Origin: an uncultured Bacteroidales bacterium | GTDB lineage: Bacteria; Bacteroidota; Bacteroidia; Bacteroidales; UBA932 | Assembly (NCBI GenBank): GCA_934691625.1 | Contig: CAKUTA010000009.1 | Span: 18,666-82,665, forward strand | Direction: 5' to 3' | Length of the DNA stretch: 64,000 bases | Shown: piece after piece, positions 53,823 to 62,636 of the stretch | How the letters are laid out: every line of letters starts with the position of its first letter | Position numbering within the stretch: position 1 is the stretch's first letter | Translations under genes and position numbers: made by a program | The notes under the pieces: model-generated | Seen by the model: the letters and a program-made list of their open reading frames with translations, nothing else | Told to the model about the DNA's origin: nothing | The model's database searches: none

Positions 53823-55745
53823 ATGAAGAAAATAGCGATTCTGTCTGCCATTTTGCTAGGAAGCACAACCATGGCAGCCCAGCCTGTTCCAGGCAGCTTT
53901 GACCAGACATGGAATGTGGGGCCGGACTGGCTTCGCAACGGGGTCATTTATCAAGTCTATCCGTCATCATACAAGGATTCCGACGGAAATGGCATAGGTG
54001 ATATTCCGGGCGTCATTTCCAAGCTCGATTACATCGAAAGTCTCGGTGTGTCGGCCATCTGGTTTAACCCCCTGTTTGTTTCCGGATGGGTTGACGGAGG
54101 ATACGATGTCATTGACTTCTACCGTGTAGCCCCGCGTTTCGGGACAAACAACGATATGGTGGAGCTTATACAGAAGGCTCATGCTAAAGGTATCAAGGTT
54201 ATGCTTGACCTGGTTGCGGGCCATACTTCGGACAAGCATCCATGGTTCATCCAGAGCATGGAGGACACGAACCTGCAATATTCCGACTACTATATCTGGT
54301 CGGACCGTCTGCCGGATGCCAAGGCGGAAAAAGATCTGGAGACAATGCTGAAGGATCCTGAATATATGCAGAACACCATAGGGAAATGGATGAAGAGCGA
54401 CTGTCCGAGGAACAAGTTCTACATGAAGAATTTCTACGCATGCCAGCCGTCGCTCAACTATGGTTTTGCAAATCCTGACCCAAGCCATCCGTGGGAGCAG
54501 GGCGTCGATGCCCCAGGCCCTAAGGCGGTTCGCCAGGAGCTGAAGGATATCATTGCCTTCTGGTATGGAAAGGGTGTGGATGGCTTTCGTGTCGATATGG
54601 CAAACAGCCTTGTGAAGAATGACAAGGATAAGAAGGAGATCCTGAATCTCTGGAGGGAAATCCGGGAATGGTCTGACAGGAACTACCCGGATCATGTTCT
54701 GATGGCGGAATGGGGTTCTCCTAAATGGTGCCTTGCGGCTGGGTACAATGTGGATATGGATCTGAATTCGACCAGGAGCCATAACCGCCGCATGTATTTC
54801 GACAGGAAGCATCAGGCTGACGGCGGAAGCTATTTCTCACTGAACGGCGGACAGCCGTCCGTGAAAGATCTTTACGGCAATGCCTGGCCAGAGAATGCTG
54901 TGGACCGTACTGCTACACCAGCTGATATGCTGAAGGAGTATTACGACTATTTCACTGACTGCATCAGAAGCACCAGGACAATGGGCTATTTCGCGACCAT
55001 TACGGGAAACCATGACCACCTCAGGCTGAATATGGGAGCCCGCAACACTCCTGACCAGCTGAAGGTGATGCTTACATGGGTGATGACAATGCCTCTGCCG
55101 ATCCTATATTATGGAGATGAAATCGGCATGCGTTCCCTTGCGGATCTCCCGAATGTGGAAGGCGCTAACCATAACGGAAAGGAGCGTGCCGGTGCCCGCA
55201 CTCCGATGCAGTGGACGGAAGGGGAGACCGCGGGATTCAGCACATGCAGCCCTGACAAACTCTATCTTCCGGTATGTACAGAGTGGAGCCCTGCGACATC
55301 ATATCCGCAGTATCTTGATTGGAAAAAGGCTTTCGATGCCGGCAAGGCAAAGCCTATTGCAGAAGGAAACATAACTGTCGAGTCGCAGGACGCTGACCCC
55401 GGATCAATCCTTAACTGGACACGCGGTCTCATTGCATTGAGAAAAAACAGCGAGGCGCTCTGGGCGGACAGCGATTTCATCCCGGTATTCAACGAGAAGC
55501 AGCCTTATCCTATGGTATATCTCCGCAGCAACGGAAAGGAGACATTCCTGATTGCCCTGAACCCTACCGGAGAGCGCAAGACCATTGTCCTTGACGATGA
55601 GATTTCAGGATACCGTTCCGCGACATCGTCTGTGAAGGGCAATGTGGAGCCTCTGATGTCTCTCGGAAAGAGCAGCTACAGGCGCACCTCCAAGGGCGAT
55701 ATTCTTACACTGAATGCTACATCAGGCATAATCATAAGACTTTAG
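53823..55745 (+). CDS. Exported GH13 alpha-glucosidase/alpha-amylase-family enzyme (PUL 2)
   Basis: The ATG at 53823 gives MKKIAILSAILLGSTTMAAQ, a signal peptide; an in-frame start at 53577 would extend back into the propeller gene. 640 residues. GH13 landmarks: IYQVYPSSYKDSDGNGIGDI (42-61), DLVAGHTS (129-136; region I has Gly in place of the usual Asn), GFRVDMANS with nucleophile Asp258, AEWGSP with acid/base Glu296, and TGNHDH with Asp398. YYGDEIGM and ALNPTGERK complete the barrel and the C-terminal beta domain. It hydrolyses or transfers alpha-glucosyl residues, perhaps oligo-1,6-glucosidase- or trehalose-like; specificity is not evident. A weak CATATTTG box lies at 53791-53798, so some independent expression is possible. 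A strong terminator follows. Confidence 0.92.
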   Translation: MKKIAILSAILLGSTTMAAQPVPGSFDQTWNVGPDWLRNGVIYQVYPSSYKDSDGNGIGDIPGVISKLDYIESLGVSAIWFNPLFVSGWVDGGYDVIDFYRVAPRFGTNNDMVELIQKAHAKGIKVMLDLVAGHTSDKHPWFIQSMEDTNLQYSDYYIWSDRLPDAKAEKDLETMLKDPEYMQNTIGKWMKSDCPRNKFYMKNFYACQPSLNYGFANPDPSHPWEQGVDAPGPKAVRQELKDIIAFWYGKGVDGFRVDMANSLVKNDKDKKEILNLWREIREWSDRNYPDHVLMAEWGSPKWCLAAGYNVDMDLNSTRSHNRRMYFDRKHQADGGSYFSLNGGQPSVKDLYGNAWPENAVDRTATPADMLKEYYDYFTDCIRSTRTMGYFATITGNHDHLRLNMGARNTPDQLKVMLTWVMTMPLPILYYGDEIGMRSLADLPNVEGANHNGKERAGARTPMQWTEGETAGFSTCSPDKLYLPVCTEWSPATSYPQYLDWKKAFDAGKAKPIAEGNITVESQDADPGSILNWTRGLIALRKNSEALWADSDFIPVFNEKQPYPMVYLRSNGKETFLIALNPTGERKTIVLDDEISGYRSATSSVKGNVEPLMSLGKSSYRRTSKGDILTLNATSGIIIRL

Positions 55746-55786
55746 CGCATATCATCCCCGGGGTTAGGTTTGTCTCCGGGAATGCA

Positions 55787-55824
55787 AAGGGGCTGGCCGT
55801 CTTCACGGTCAGTCCCTTTTTTTT
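55787..55824 (+). terminator. Terminator of PUL 2
   Basis: AAGGGGCTGGCCGT (55787-55800) pairs with ACGGTCAGTCCCTT (55805-55818) across a 4-base loop (two G-T pairs), followed by seven T. Confidence 0.95.
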
Positions 55825-55843
55825 GTTAATTTTCTCAATTTTC

Positions 55844-55933
55844 TGATTTATAATCATTTAGCACTTTTTAAAATAGTATATATGACGATTTTGAAAAATG
55901 CTGACATGTTGATATTTAATTTATTAGCCAAAA
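55844..55933 (+). repeat. AT-rich intergenic repeat, copy R2
   Basis: Same block as R1 (26662-26752), from GATTTATAA to TTAGCCAAAA; core arms TTTAGCACTTTTT and AAAAATGCT form an imperfect hairpin. Confidence 0.65.
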
Positions 55934-55935
55934 TA

Positions 55936-55976
55936 GAAGGAAGCTGACCGCTTGTCGTGGCCAGCTTCCTTCTTTT
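55936..55976 (-). terminator. Bidirectional terminator between PUL 2 and ppdK
   Basis: GAAGGAAGCTGACC (55936-55949) pairs with GGCCAGCTTCCTTC (55959-55972) with one mismatch; T-rich on both strands. ppdK ends 19 bases to the right. Confidence 0.85.
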
Positions 55977-55990
55977 ATGCAGTATTGCTG

Positions 55991-58717
55991 TTACTTGCTC
56001 TGTGCAATCGCAGCCTGTGCCGCAGCCAGACGGGCGATAGGTACACGGAACGGTGAGCAGGATACGTAGTCGATTCCGATCTTGTTGAAGAACTTGATTG
56101 AATCAGGATCTCCGCCGTGCTCTCCGCAGACGCCGCACTTGAGCTCAGGCCTCTTGGAACGTCCGCTCTGGATACCATACTCCACAAGCTTGCCGACGCC
56201 CTTGGTGTCGATAGTCTTGAACGGATCGGCATCGAGAAGCTTGTTCCCGAGATACTCTCCCATGAATGTCCCGACGTCGTCACGTGAGAAGCCGAATGTC
56301 ATCTGTGTGAGGTCGTTGGTGCCGAATGAGAAGAACTCTGCGGTACGTGCCATGCGGTCACCTGTGAGTGCAGCACGAGGAATCTCGATCATTGTACCGA
56401 ACTGGTAGTGGATGGAAGTGCTGTACTTGCCCTCGACTTCAGCCTTGACTCTGTCGCAGATAGCTTTCTGGAAGCTGAGCTCGCGGGCTGAGATTGTTAC
56501 AGGAATCATGATCTCAGGAACCGGATGCAGGCCTTCTGCCTGAAGTTCAGCGGCAGCTGTGAAGATGGCCCTGTACTCGACCTCGGCGATAAGCGGGAAC
56601 GAAACGTGCAGACGTACTCCACGGTGTCCCATCATCGGGTTTACCTCATGGAGAGACTCGCCACGCTTCTCGATTTCCTCTACGCTTACTCCAAGCTCCT
56701 TTGCAAGCTCCTCTTTCTTCTCCTCTGTCTTAGGAACGAACTCGTGAAGAGGCGGGTCGAGAAGACGGAACACGACAGGCTTGCCGTCCATTATGCGGAG
56801 TGTACTCTTTACAGATGCCATGATGTATGGCTCCAGCTCTGTGAGCGCTTCCTTTCTTTCCTCGTCTGTATCGCAGAGAATCATCTTGCGGAGTTTTGCA
56901 AGAGGGGTCTCCGAGTTCTTTCCGTAGAACATGTGCTCGAGGCGGAACAGTCCGATACCCTCGGCTCCGAATGAAAGTGCCTTTGCCGCATCTTCCGGTG
57001 TATCTGCATTTGTACGGATACCGAGCTTGCGGAACTTGTCTGCTAGAGCCATGAACTTGACGAACAGAGGGTTCTCTGAAGCATCCATCGTGTCGATCTT
57101 GGCATTATATACAAGACCCTTGGTCCCGTTGAGGCTGAACCAGTCACCTTCCTTGAACTGCTTGTCATGGTCGGCAAATGTCACGATCTTGTTCTCAAGG
57201 TCAATATGCATTGCGTCGCAACCTACGATGCAGCACTTGCCCCATCCGCGTGCCACGAGGGCTGCGTGTGAAGTCATTCCTCCACGGACGGTGAGGATAC
57301 CGGCAGCTGCACGCATACCTTCGATGTCCTCAGGGGATGTCTCTTCACGGACAAGGATAACTTTCCTGCCTTCTTCTGCTGCCTTCACTGCATCCTCAGG
57401 TGAGAATACAAGTGTTCCTACAGCTCCGCCAGGCGATGCCGGAAGGCCCTGTGCCATGAGCTCCGCCTTTTTCTCTGATGCAGGGTCAAGGATAGGGTGG
57501 AGAATCTCGTCAAGCTGAGCAGGGGAGACACGCATCACTGCTGTCTTCTCGTCAATCATGCCCTCATCAAGCATGTCGATTGCCATCTGAAGTGCTGCAA
57601 GGCCGGTTCTCTTTCCGATACGGCACTGGAGCATCCAGAGATGTCCTTCCTGGATAGTGAACTCGATGTCCTGCATATCATGGAAGTGCTCCTCAAGTCT
57701 CTTTCTGATATCGTCGAGCTCCTTATATACTTCCGGCATGGCCTTCTCCAGGGACTCGAGATCCTTGTTTTTCTCTGTCTTGGTGGCCTCGTTAAGAGGG
57801 TTAGGTGTGCGGATACCGGCAACCACATCCTCTCCCTGGGCATTGATAAGCCACTCTCCGTAGAACTTGTTGTCTCCGTTGGCAGGGTTACGCGAGAATG
57901 CCACGCCGGTAGCTGAGGTGTTGCCCATGTTACCGAATACCATTGATTGCACATTGACAGCCGTGCCCCAGTCATCAGGAATCTTCTCGATCTTTCTGTA
58001 TGTGATGGCACGTTTTCCGTTCCATGACTTGAATACGCCACCGATGGAACCCCAGAGCTGCTCTTTAGCGGTATCAGGAAACTCTACGCCGAGAACTTCC
58101 TTTACCTTTGCCTTGAACTGCTCGCAAAGCTCCTTGAGTTCCTCAGCTGTGATTTCTGTATCTGAAGTATAGCCTTTAGCAGCCTTGAGGTCTGACATCA
58201 TCCTGTCAAGCTGCTGACGGATTCCCTTGCCGTCCTCAGGCTCGATGCCCTCAGCCTTCTCCATGACTACGTCAGAGTACATCATGATGAGACGGCGGTA
58301 TGCGTCATATACGAAACGGGGATTGCCTGTCTTCTTGATCAGTCCCGGAAGCGTGGCGGAGCAGAGTCCGATGTTGAGGATCGTATCCATCATGCCCGGC
58401 ATTGAACTTCTTGCGCCTGAACGGCAGCTTACGAGAAGCGGGTCATTCGGATCTCCGAATTTCTTGCCCATGAGCTTCTCTGTTGCTTCGAGAGCCTCTG
58501 CGACCTCTTTCTTGAGTGCATCTGAGTAGCCTCCACCGAGAGCATAGTACTCGGCACAGCATTCTGTCGTGATTGTGAAACCTGCTGGAACAGGCATTCC
58601 GAGAAGGTTCATCTCGGCAAGGTTGGCGCCCTTTCCACCAAGGAGTTCGCGCATGGTGCCGTTGCCCTCAGCAGTCTTGCCTCCGAAACGGTACACCCTT
58701 TTTTTGTTTTCTAACAT
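55991..58717 (-). CDS. ppdK: Pyruvate, phosphate dikinase
   Basis: I use the ATG at 58717 (908 residues, family norm about 880-910), giving MLENKKRVYRFGGKTAEGNG; upstream in-frame starts at 58753/58768 add a Lys-rich hydrophobic stretch not usual for this enzyme. Nucleotide-binding N-terminal domain: GGKGANLAEM, SCRSGARSSMPGMMDTILNIG. Swivelling His domain: GGMTSHAALVARGWGKCC with the phosphorylated His. PEP/pyruvate-binding barrel: GIGLFRLEHMFY, MIMIPVT-like region IMIPVTISARELSFQ, FFSFGTNDLTQMTFGFSRDD, and LKCGVCGEHGGDP with the catalytic Cys. It interconverts pyruvate, ATP and phosphate with PEP, AMP and pyrophosphate in the cytosol, a gluconeogenic/glycolytic bypass common in anaerobes. 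Confidence 0.96.
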   Translation of the reverse strand: MLENKKRVYRFGGKTAEGNGTMRELLGGKGANLAEMNLLGMPVPAGFTITTECCAEYYALGGGYSDALKKEVAEALEATEKLMGKKFGDPNDPLLVSCRSGARSSMPGMMDTILNIGLCSATLPGLIKKTGNPRFVYDAYRRLIMMYSDVVMEKAEGIEPEDGKGIRQQLDRMMSDLKAAKGYTSDTEITAEELKELCEQFKAKVKEVLGVEFPDTAKEQLWGSIGGVFKSWNGKRAITYRKIEKIPDDWGTAVNVQSMVFGNMGNTSATGVAFSRNPANGDNKFYGEWLINAQGEDVVAGIRTPNPLNEATKTEKNKDLESLEKAMPEVYKELDDIRKRLEEHFHDMQDIEFTIQEGHLWMLQCRIGKRTGLAALQMAIDMLDEGMIDEKTAVMRVSPAQLDEILHPILDPASEKKAELMAQGLPASPGGAVGTLVFSPEDAVKAAEEGRKVILVREETSPEDIEGMRAAAGILTVRGGMTSHAALVARGWGKCCIVGCDAMHIDLENKIVTFADHDKQFKEGDWFSLNGTKGLVYNAKIDTMDASENPLFVKFMALADKFRKLGIRTNADTPEDAAKALSFGAEGIGLFRLEHMFYGKNSETPLAKLRKMILCDTDEERKEALTELEPYIMASVKSTLRIMDGKPVVFRLLDPPLHEFVPKTEEKKEELAKELGVSVEEIEKRGESLHEVNPMMGHRGVRLHVSFPLIAEVEYRAIFTAAAELQAEGLHPVPEIMIPVTISARELSFQKAICDRVKAEVEGKYSTSIHYQFGTMIEIPRAALTGDRMARTAEFFSFGTNDLTQMTFGFSRDDVGTFMGEYLGNKLLDADPFKTIDTKGVGKLVEYGIQSGRSKRPELKCGVCGEHGGDPDSIKFFNKIGIDYVSCSPFRVPIARLAAAQAAIAQSK

Positions 58718-58817
58718 ATTGAAAAATAGTTTTTTGATTTTTTTCAAAGCCATATCTGGAGCTGTCATGTCGTGCTTGGCAGCCCGGAAAATTCTCTCGG
58801 ATTTTCATCCGAAAATA

Positions 58818-58825
58818 CAAATTTA
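58818..58825 (-). promoter_or_regulatory. Predicted -7 box of ppdK
   Basis: TAAATTTG on the minus strand; ATTG (58849-58846) lies 20 bases upstream. Transcription would start near 58811, about 94 bases before the ATG. It lies just beyond the end of the transporter gene. Confidence 0.5.
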
Positions 58826-58831
58826 ATCATT

Positions 58832-59818
58832 TTATGCATGTCTTGCAATATCTCCATGCTCCTTTTCGTACAGCTCTATGGAATTTATGATGTTCTGCCA
58901 TACGCTGTAGAGGCCGCCTGCCACAGAGGTCACAGGGGTCAGATATGTGCATCCCAGCCATATCAGGAAGCCGGAGTTCTTCTGTCCGAGCGACTGTCCT
59001 GCAGTGATCTCGTCAGCACTGGTGTCAATGCTGGATTTGCTGTCAATGACCTTGCCCGCAGTTCTGCCCACTTTGAACTGGATGAGGGTGCAGGCCAATG
59101 ACAGGATACCTATCAGCACCACGATCCAGAATGAGATGTGGCTGTTCACGAGAGCCCTTGTCGCAAGATAGATCGAGAAGCCCAGGGACAGCCCCCAGAA
59201 GTAGAATGCCCATCCTGCATATCTCATCAGCTTCTTCTGAAGCTTTCTGGCTGTGTAGCGGATGAGCCACGCGAGCAGAAGCGGCAGGACCAGCAGCGGA
59301 AAGACCCTCATGCAGATTGCACAGAAGCTGCTGAAGAAAGTAGCGTCCGAGGCGGAGTTGAATACGGGTATGACTATAGGAATGATGAACGCGACAGTGA
59401 TATTTATCAGCACCACGTATGTTATGGTGTCAGAAAGGCTGCCTCCAAGCCTGCTGGTGATTACGCCTGCTGCCGCTGCAGTCGGGCAGATGAAGCACAG
59501 CATAGCGCTTTCCGCCAGAATCTTGAGGTTTCCGTCCGGCAGCTCGGCGGCGATCCATGTGAACAGCACGAACATTGTCACCTGGAATGCCAGGACAATG
59601 AAATGCCATTTCCTTAACCGCAGATCATGTGGGGAGACATTGTTGAACTGCAGAAACAGCATTGTCGCGATAAGGACGGGCTGCACATTTTTCGAGAAAG
59701 CGGAAAAGCCCGGCTCCACGTGCAAGGCCAGGTATGGCACCATGTCCAGTACCAGATATGATGCTGCCCCCAGGAATATCGCCAGAGGCAGCATCCATTC
59801 TTTTATGAATTTAAGCAT
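58832..59818 (-). CDS. BASS-type (bile acid:Na+ symporter-like) membrane transporter
   Basis: 328 residues with about ten hydrophobic segments. Landmarks of the BASS/ArsB-like fold are visible: VQPVLIATMLFLQF (about 46-59), CFICPTAAAAGVITSRLGGS with a broken-helix-like Pro/Ala/Gly stretch (about 108-127), and WLGCTYLTPVTSVAGGLYS near the C-terminus. Substrate unknown; family members carry bile acids, pantothenate, pyruvate or ketopantoate with Na+. It is the last gene of an operon, 5 bases after the PhoH gene. Confidence 0.75.
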   Translation of the reverse strand: MLKFIKEWMLPLAIFLGAASYLVLDMVPYLALHVEPGFSAFSKNVQPVLIATMLFLQFNNVSPHDLRLRKWHFIVLAFQVTMFVLFTWIAAELPDGNLKILAESAMLCFICPTAAAAGVITSRLGGSLSDTITYVVLINITVAFIIPIVIPVFNSASDATFFSSFCAICMRVFPLLVLPLLLAWLIRYTARKLQKKLMRYAGWAFYFWGLSLGFSIYLATRALVNSHISFWIVVLIGILSLACTLIQFKVGRTAGKVIDSKSSIDTSADEITAGQSLGQKNSGFLIWLGCTYLTPVTSVAGGLYSVWQNIINSIELYEKEHGDIARHA

Positions 59819-59823
59819 CTTGT

Positions 59824-61206
59824 CTATAGCAGCTTGGAGGCGATCTCGGACAGTTCGCTACGTTCCCCTTTCCTCAGGAACACATGCTCGAACAGTTTCT
59901 GTCCCGCCATTTTCTCGCCGAGATGTGTAAGGCCGTTGGACCACTGGTCCAGATATGGCTGGTCAATCTGGAAGATGTCCCCTGTAAACACCATCTTGGT
60001 GCCCTCACCGGCCCTGGTGATTACAGTCTTGATCTCGTGAGGAGTCAGGTTCTGCGCCTCGTCGATGATGAAGAATGCTTTTCCGAGACTTCTTCCCCTG
60101 ATGTATGCCAGCGGAGTTATGAGCAGCTTCTCGTCATTCAGCAGCTTCTCGATATGCTGGTACTCCTTGCTGCTTGGACGGTACAATGCCTTGATAACAT
60201 TGAGATTATCCATGAGCGGCTGCAGGAATGGGCTCATCTTGTTCTTCTGGTCTCCCGGCAGGAAGCCTATATCCTGGTTTCCGAGTACCACTGTCGGCCT
60301 GGACACGATTATCTGGTCGAAGTCTCTCTCCTGCTCCAGGGCTGCTGCCAGAGCCAGCAATGTCTTTCCTGTTCCTGCCCCTCCGGTCAATGACACAAGC
60401 TGGATCTTCTTGTTCAGGCAAGCGTCCAGGGCAAATTTCTGCTCATCATTTCTTGGCTTGATTCCGCATGCCTCTCTCTTTCTCACGAGTATGATCCTGT
60501 CAATGTCGGCGTCATACCTTGCGCATACGGTCTCGTCCACCGAGCCTCCTTTCAGCTTGAACAGCTGGTTTGCGGACGGTCTTGCCTTGCACAGGCTCTT
60601 CCAGTCCACTGTATTATGCTGTCCGTATGCAAGTTCCTGCATGATCTCTGCCGGAACGTTGTCCAGAGCCAGGACTTCCCTCTGCGAGAACTCCACCTTG
60701 TCGTCCTCGACTCTGTCGGAGAGATAGTCCTGCGCTACCATTCCTGCTGCTTTCGCCTTCATCCTCAAGTTGATGTCCTTGGTTACAAGTGCCACGAAGC
60801 GGTCCGGACAGCTGTCCCTTACCCAGATGGCAGTAGACAGTATCCTGTGATCCTGGATGTCATCGTGGAACAGGTCTTTCATGCTGTCAGGGAATGGATG
60901 GTTAGGCTCTATCTTGATGTTGCCGAGCCCTTTGCCGAGCGGAACCCCGTTCTTGCCGAACATCTTGCCTTCAGTCAGGCGGTCTATGTCCCGCATGAAG
61001 CCTCTGGCATTGAAACTGAGCGCATCCGTGCCTTTCTTGAACTTGTCCAGCTCTTCCAGGACTGCGATCGGGATGACAATGTCATTGTCCTGAAATTTTC
61101 TGATGGCCTTGTAGTCATGCAGGATGATGTTTGTGTCCAGAACGAATATCTTTGGCTTTTTGGAACCATCTCCCTTTGAGGGAACATTGGCATATTTGTT
61201 TATCAT
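59824..61206 (-). CDS. PIN-domain plus PhoH-type ATPase (YlaK-like)
   Basis: I use the ATG at 61206 (460 residues), since earlier in-frame starts overlap the upstream gene. An N-terminal PIN-type nuclease domain (about 15-160; KIFVLDTNIILHDYKA, IAVLEELDKFKKG, FVALVTKDINLRMKA, with the usual Asp positions) is joined to a C-terminal PhoH ATPase (about 235-460; VSLTGGAGTGKTLLALA P-loop, FIIDEAQNLTPHEIKTVI Walker B, FTGDIFQID). PIN-PhoH proteins are RNA helicase/RNase-type proteins in other bacteria. It lies 19 bases after the preceding gene and 5 before the transporter, all on the minus strand. Confidence 0.92.
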   Translation of the reverse strand: MINKYANVPSKGDGSKKPKIFVLDTNIILHDYKAIRKFQDNDIVIPIAVLEELDKFKKGTDALSFNARGFMRDIDRLTEGKMFGKNGVPLGKGLGNIKIEPNHPFPDSMKDLFHDDIQDHRILSTAIWVRDSCPDRFVALVTKDINLRMKAKAAGMVAQDYLSDRVEDDKVEFSQREVLALDNVPAEIMQELAYGQHNTVDWKSLCKARPSANQLFKLKGGSVDETVCARYDADIDRIILVRKREACGIKPRNDEQKFALDACLNKKIQLVSLTGGAGTGKTLLALAAALEQERDFDQIIVSRPTVVLGNQDIGFLPGDQKNKMSPFLQPLMDNLNVIKALYRPSSKEYQHIEKLLNDEKLLITPLAYIRGRSLGKAFFIIDEAQNLTPHEIKTVITRAGEGTKMVFTGDIFQIDQPYLDQWSNGLTHLGEKMAGQKLFEHVFLRKGERSELSEIASKLL

Positions 61207-61225
61207 ATCTATAATGTTTTTCGTG

Positions 61226-62530
61226 TCAGTCTTCTCCTTCCGGTACGATATCCTCTTGCCCGAGCAGGGCCTGGAGTATTCCGGCGACACCTTCCTGGCT
61301 GCCGCTGGCTATTCTCAGCCCGGTCTCGCCTGGATGTCCGATAGGGTAGTACGCCACATCCTGAAGCAGCATTTCGGCATCGACATAGTCGAAGTCGCTG
61401 TCCCTGATCTCCACGATGACTCCGGGGACTTCTCCGAAAAGTATCTTGACAAGGTCGTTCTCCCCGTATGAGCGGCTTATGCCAGAGATGTCGGCATCAA
61501 TGCCGGATAGCCTCCCCGCCTTTGCTGGTACAGCAGATGCCATCCTGTCGAGTGTGCAGATCATGCCTCCGGGACCGGCGGCAGCGCCAGAGACGATTAC
61601 GCCATCCTCTACAAACTCCCTGACGACCTCGAAGCAGTCTATGAAATAGTCCGAATCCATCACATCAGGCGCCTTGCCTCCTGCCTGCCCGGACTTTTCT
61701 GCGAGCAGTGAACCCCCGAGCCTGAATTTGCATGTGTCAAAAGGAATGTATATCAGCCAGTCTGAGCTGTCGGACGATACGTGTGACGGACACTTCCTGC
61801 TTTTCCCCAGGACGGGATTCGCAGTCCTGAAAGGCATCTCATATTGCGGCAATGCAGGATTCATGTCAGGCGTGTTCATTATATCCCTGTCAATGGTCTC
61901 GGCAATGTCCACAGGCTCGTCGTCTTCATCATGCGTCATCCCGGAGCTTTCAGCCGAGACGGATATCTTCATCCTGCATCCGCGGTTCTTTCTTTCGGCA
62001 TTATCCTTTCCGCTGTCTTTCGTAATGTCTGTGAAACCATAGCTGCCAAGCCTGATGCCGAGAAGATCCAGATAGCTGCATGCGGCCTCTACGGATTTGT
62101 AGAATGCTGCCATGTTGCCTATTGTGGCGGTCTCCCATTCCCATGTTATGTCAATGGTCAGGTCGTCAAGCCTGAAATGTCCTGTCTTCCAGATTGTTCC
62201 TGTCAATGCGCCTGCGATTTCGGCTCTGGTGATTTCTTCGGGACAGAATGCCGGGATATTCCTGGCTCTCCGTGATGAAGATGACATCTGTCTTAGATAG
62301 GTGTCGATTTTTCCGGAGGAGAAAGCGCTGCTGTCAGGTGCCGGATCCATGCTCTCGTCAACTATCGGCTCCGGACGCTGCCAGGGTTCTTGCTTCCCGG
62401 TGCATCCTATGGTTTCGGCGGCATCACCTTTCTTCCCGGTGGCTTCCTCCAATATCTGTCTAGGAGTCAGCTCCATCCTGGCTCCATCGATAATGTATTC
62501 CGAATCTAGTTCCAGCACAAATCCGTTCAT
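61226..62530 (-). CDS. Conserved hypothetical protein (possible PurL/PurM-like C-terminal part)
   Basis: I use the ATG at 62530 (434 residues), which fits a -7 box 24 bases upstream. The protein is acidic and soluble, without signal peptide or membrane segments. The middle (about 110-270) has no motif I recognise. The C-terminal third carries SDYFIDCFEVVREFVEDGVIVSGAAAGPGGM and LVKILFGEVPGVIVEIRDSDFDYVDAEMLL. The phrase LFGEVPGVIVEI and the following Asp-rich segment look like the AIR-synthase-related C-terminal region of PurL/PurM proteins, but I cannot confirm this. It opens the operon with PIN-PhoH and the transporter. Function unassigned. Confidence 0.65.
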   Translation of the reverse strand: MNGFVLELDSEYIIDGARMELTPRQILEEATGKKGDAAETIGCTGKQEPWQRPEPIVDESMDPAPDSSAFSSGKIDTYLRQMSSSSRRARNIPAFCPEEITRAEIAGALTGTIWKTGHFRLDDLTIDITWEWETATIGNMAAFYKSVEAACSYLDLLGIRLGSYGFTDITKDSGKDNAERKNRGCRMKISVSAESSGMTHDEDDEPVDIAETIDRDIMNTPDMNPALPQYEMPFRTANPVLGKSRKCPSHVSSDSSDWLIYIPFDTCKFRLGGSLLAEKSGQAGGKAPDVMDSDYFIDCFEVVREFVEDGVIVSGAAAGPGGMICTLDRMASAVPAKAGRLSGIDADISGISRSYGENDLVKILFGEVPGVIVEIRDSDFDYVDAEMLLQDVAYYPIGHPGETGLRIASGSQEGVAGILQALLGQEDIVPEGED

Positions 62531-62553
62531 ATCGTACCTTTTAATTGTATCCT

Positions 62554-62561
62554 CAAATATA
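62554..62561 (-). promoter_or_regulatory. Predicted -7 box of the hypothetical-phoH-transporter operon
   Basis: TATATTTG on the minus strand, 24 bases before the ATG; spacing to the nearest TTTG (62578-62575) is only 13, so the -33 is unclear. Confidence 0.5.
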
Positions 62562-62636
62562 ACAATTATCCACACAAATCCGAAAACATCTTGCAGTTGT
62601 TCTCCGTGTTTTCCGGTCGCAATGTCCATTAGGCTC

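Noticed and set aside
53967..54812. 281-codon minus-strand frame inside the GH13 gene
   Set aside because: Antisense to conserved GH13 motifs; no signal, motif or promoter of its own.
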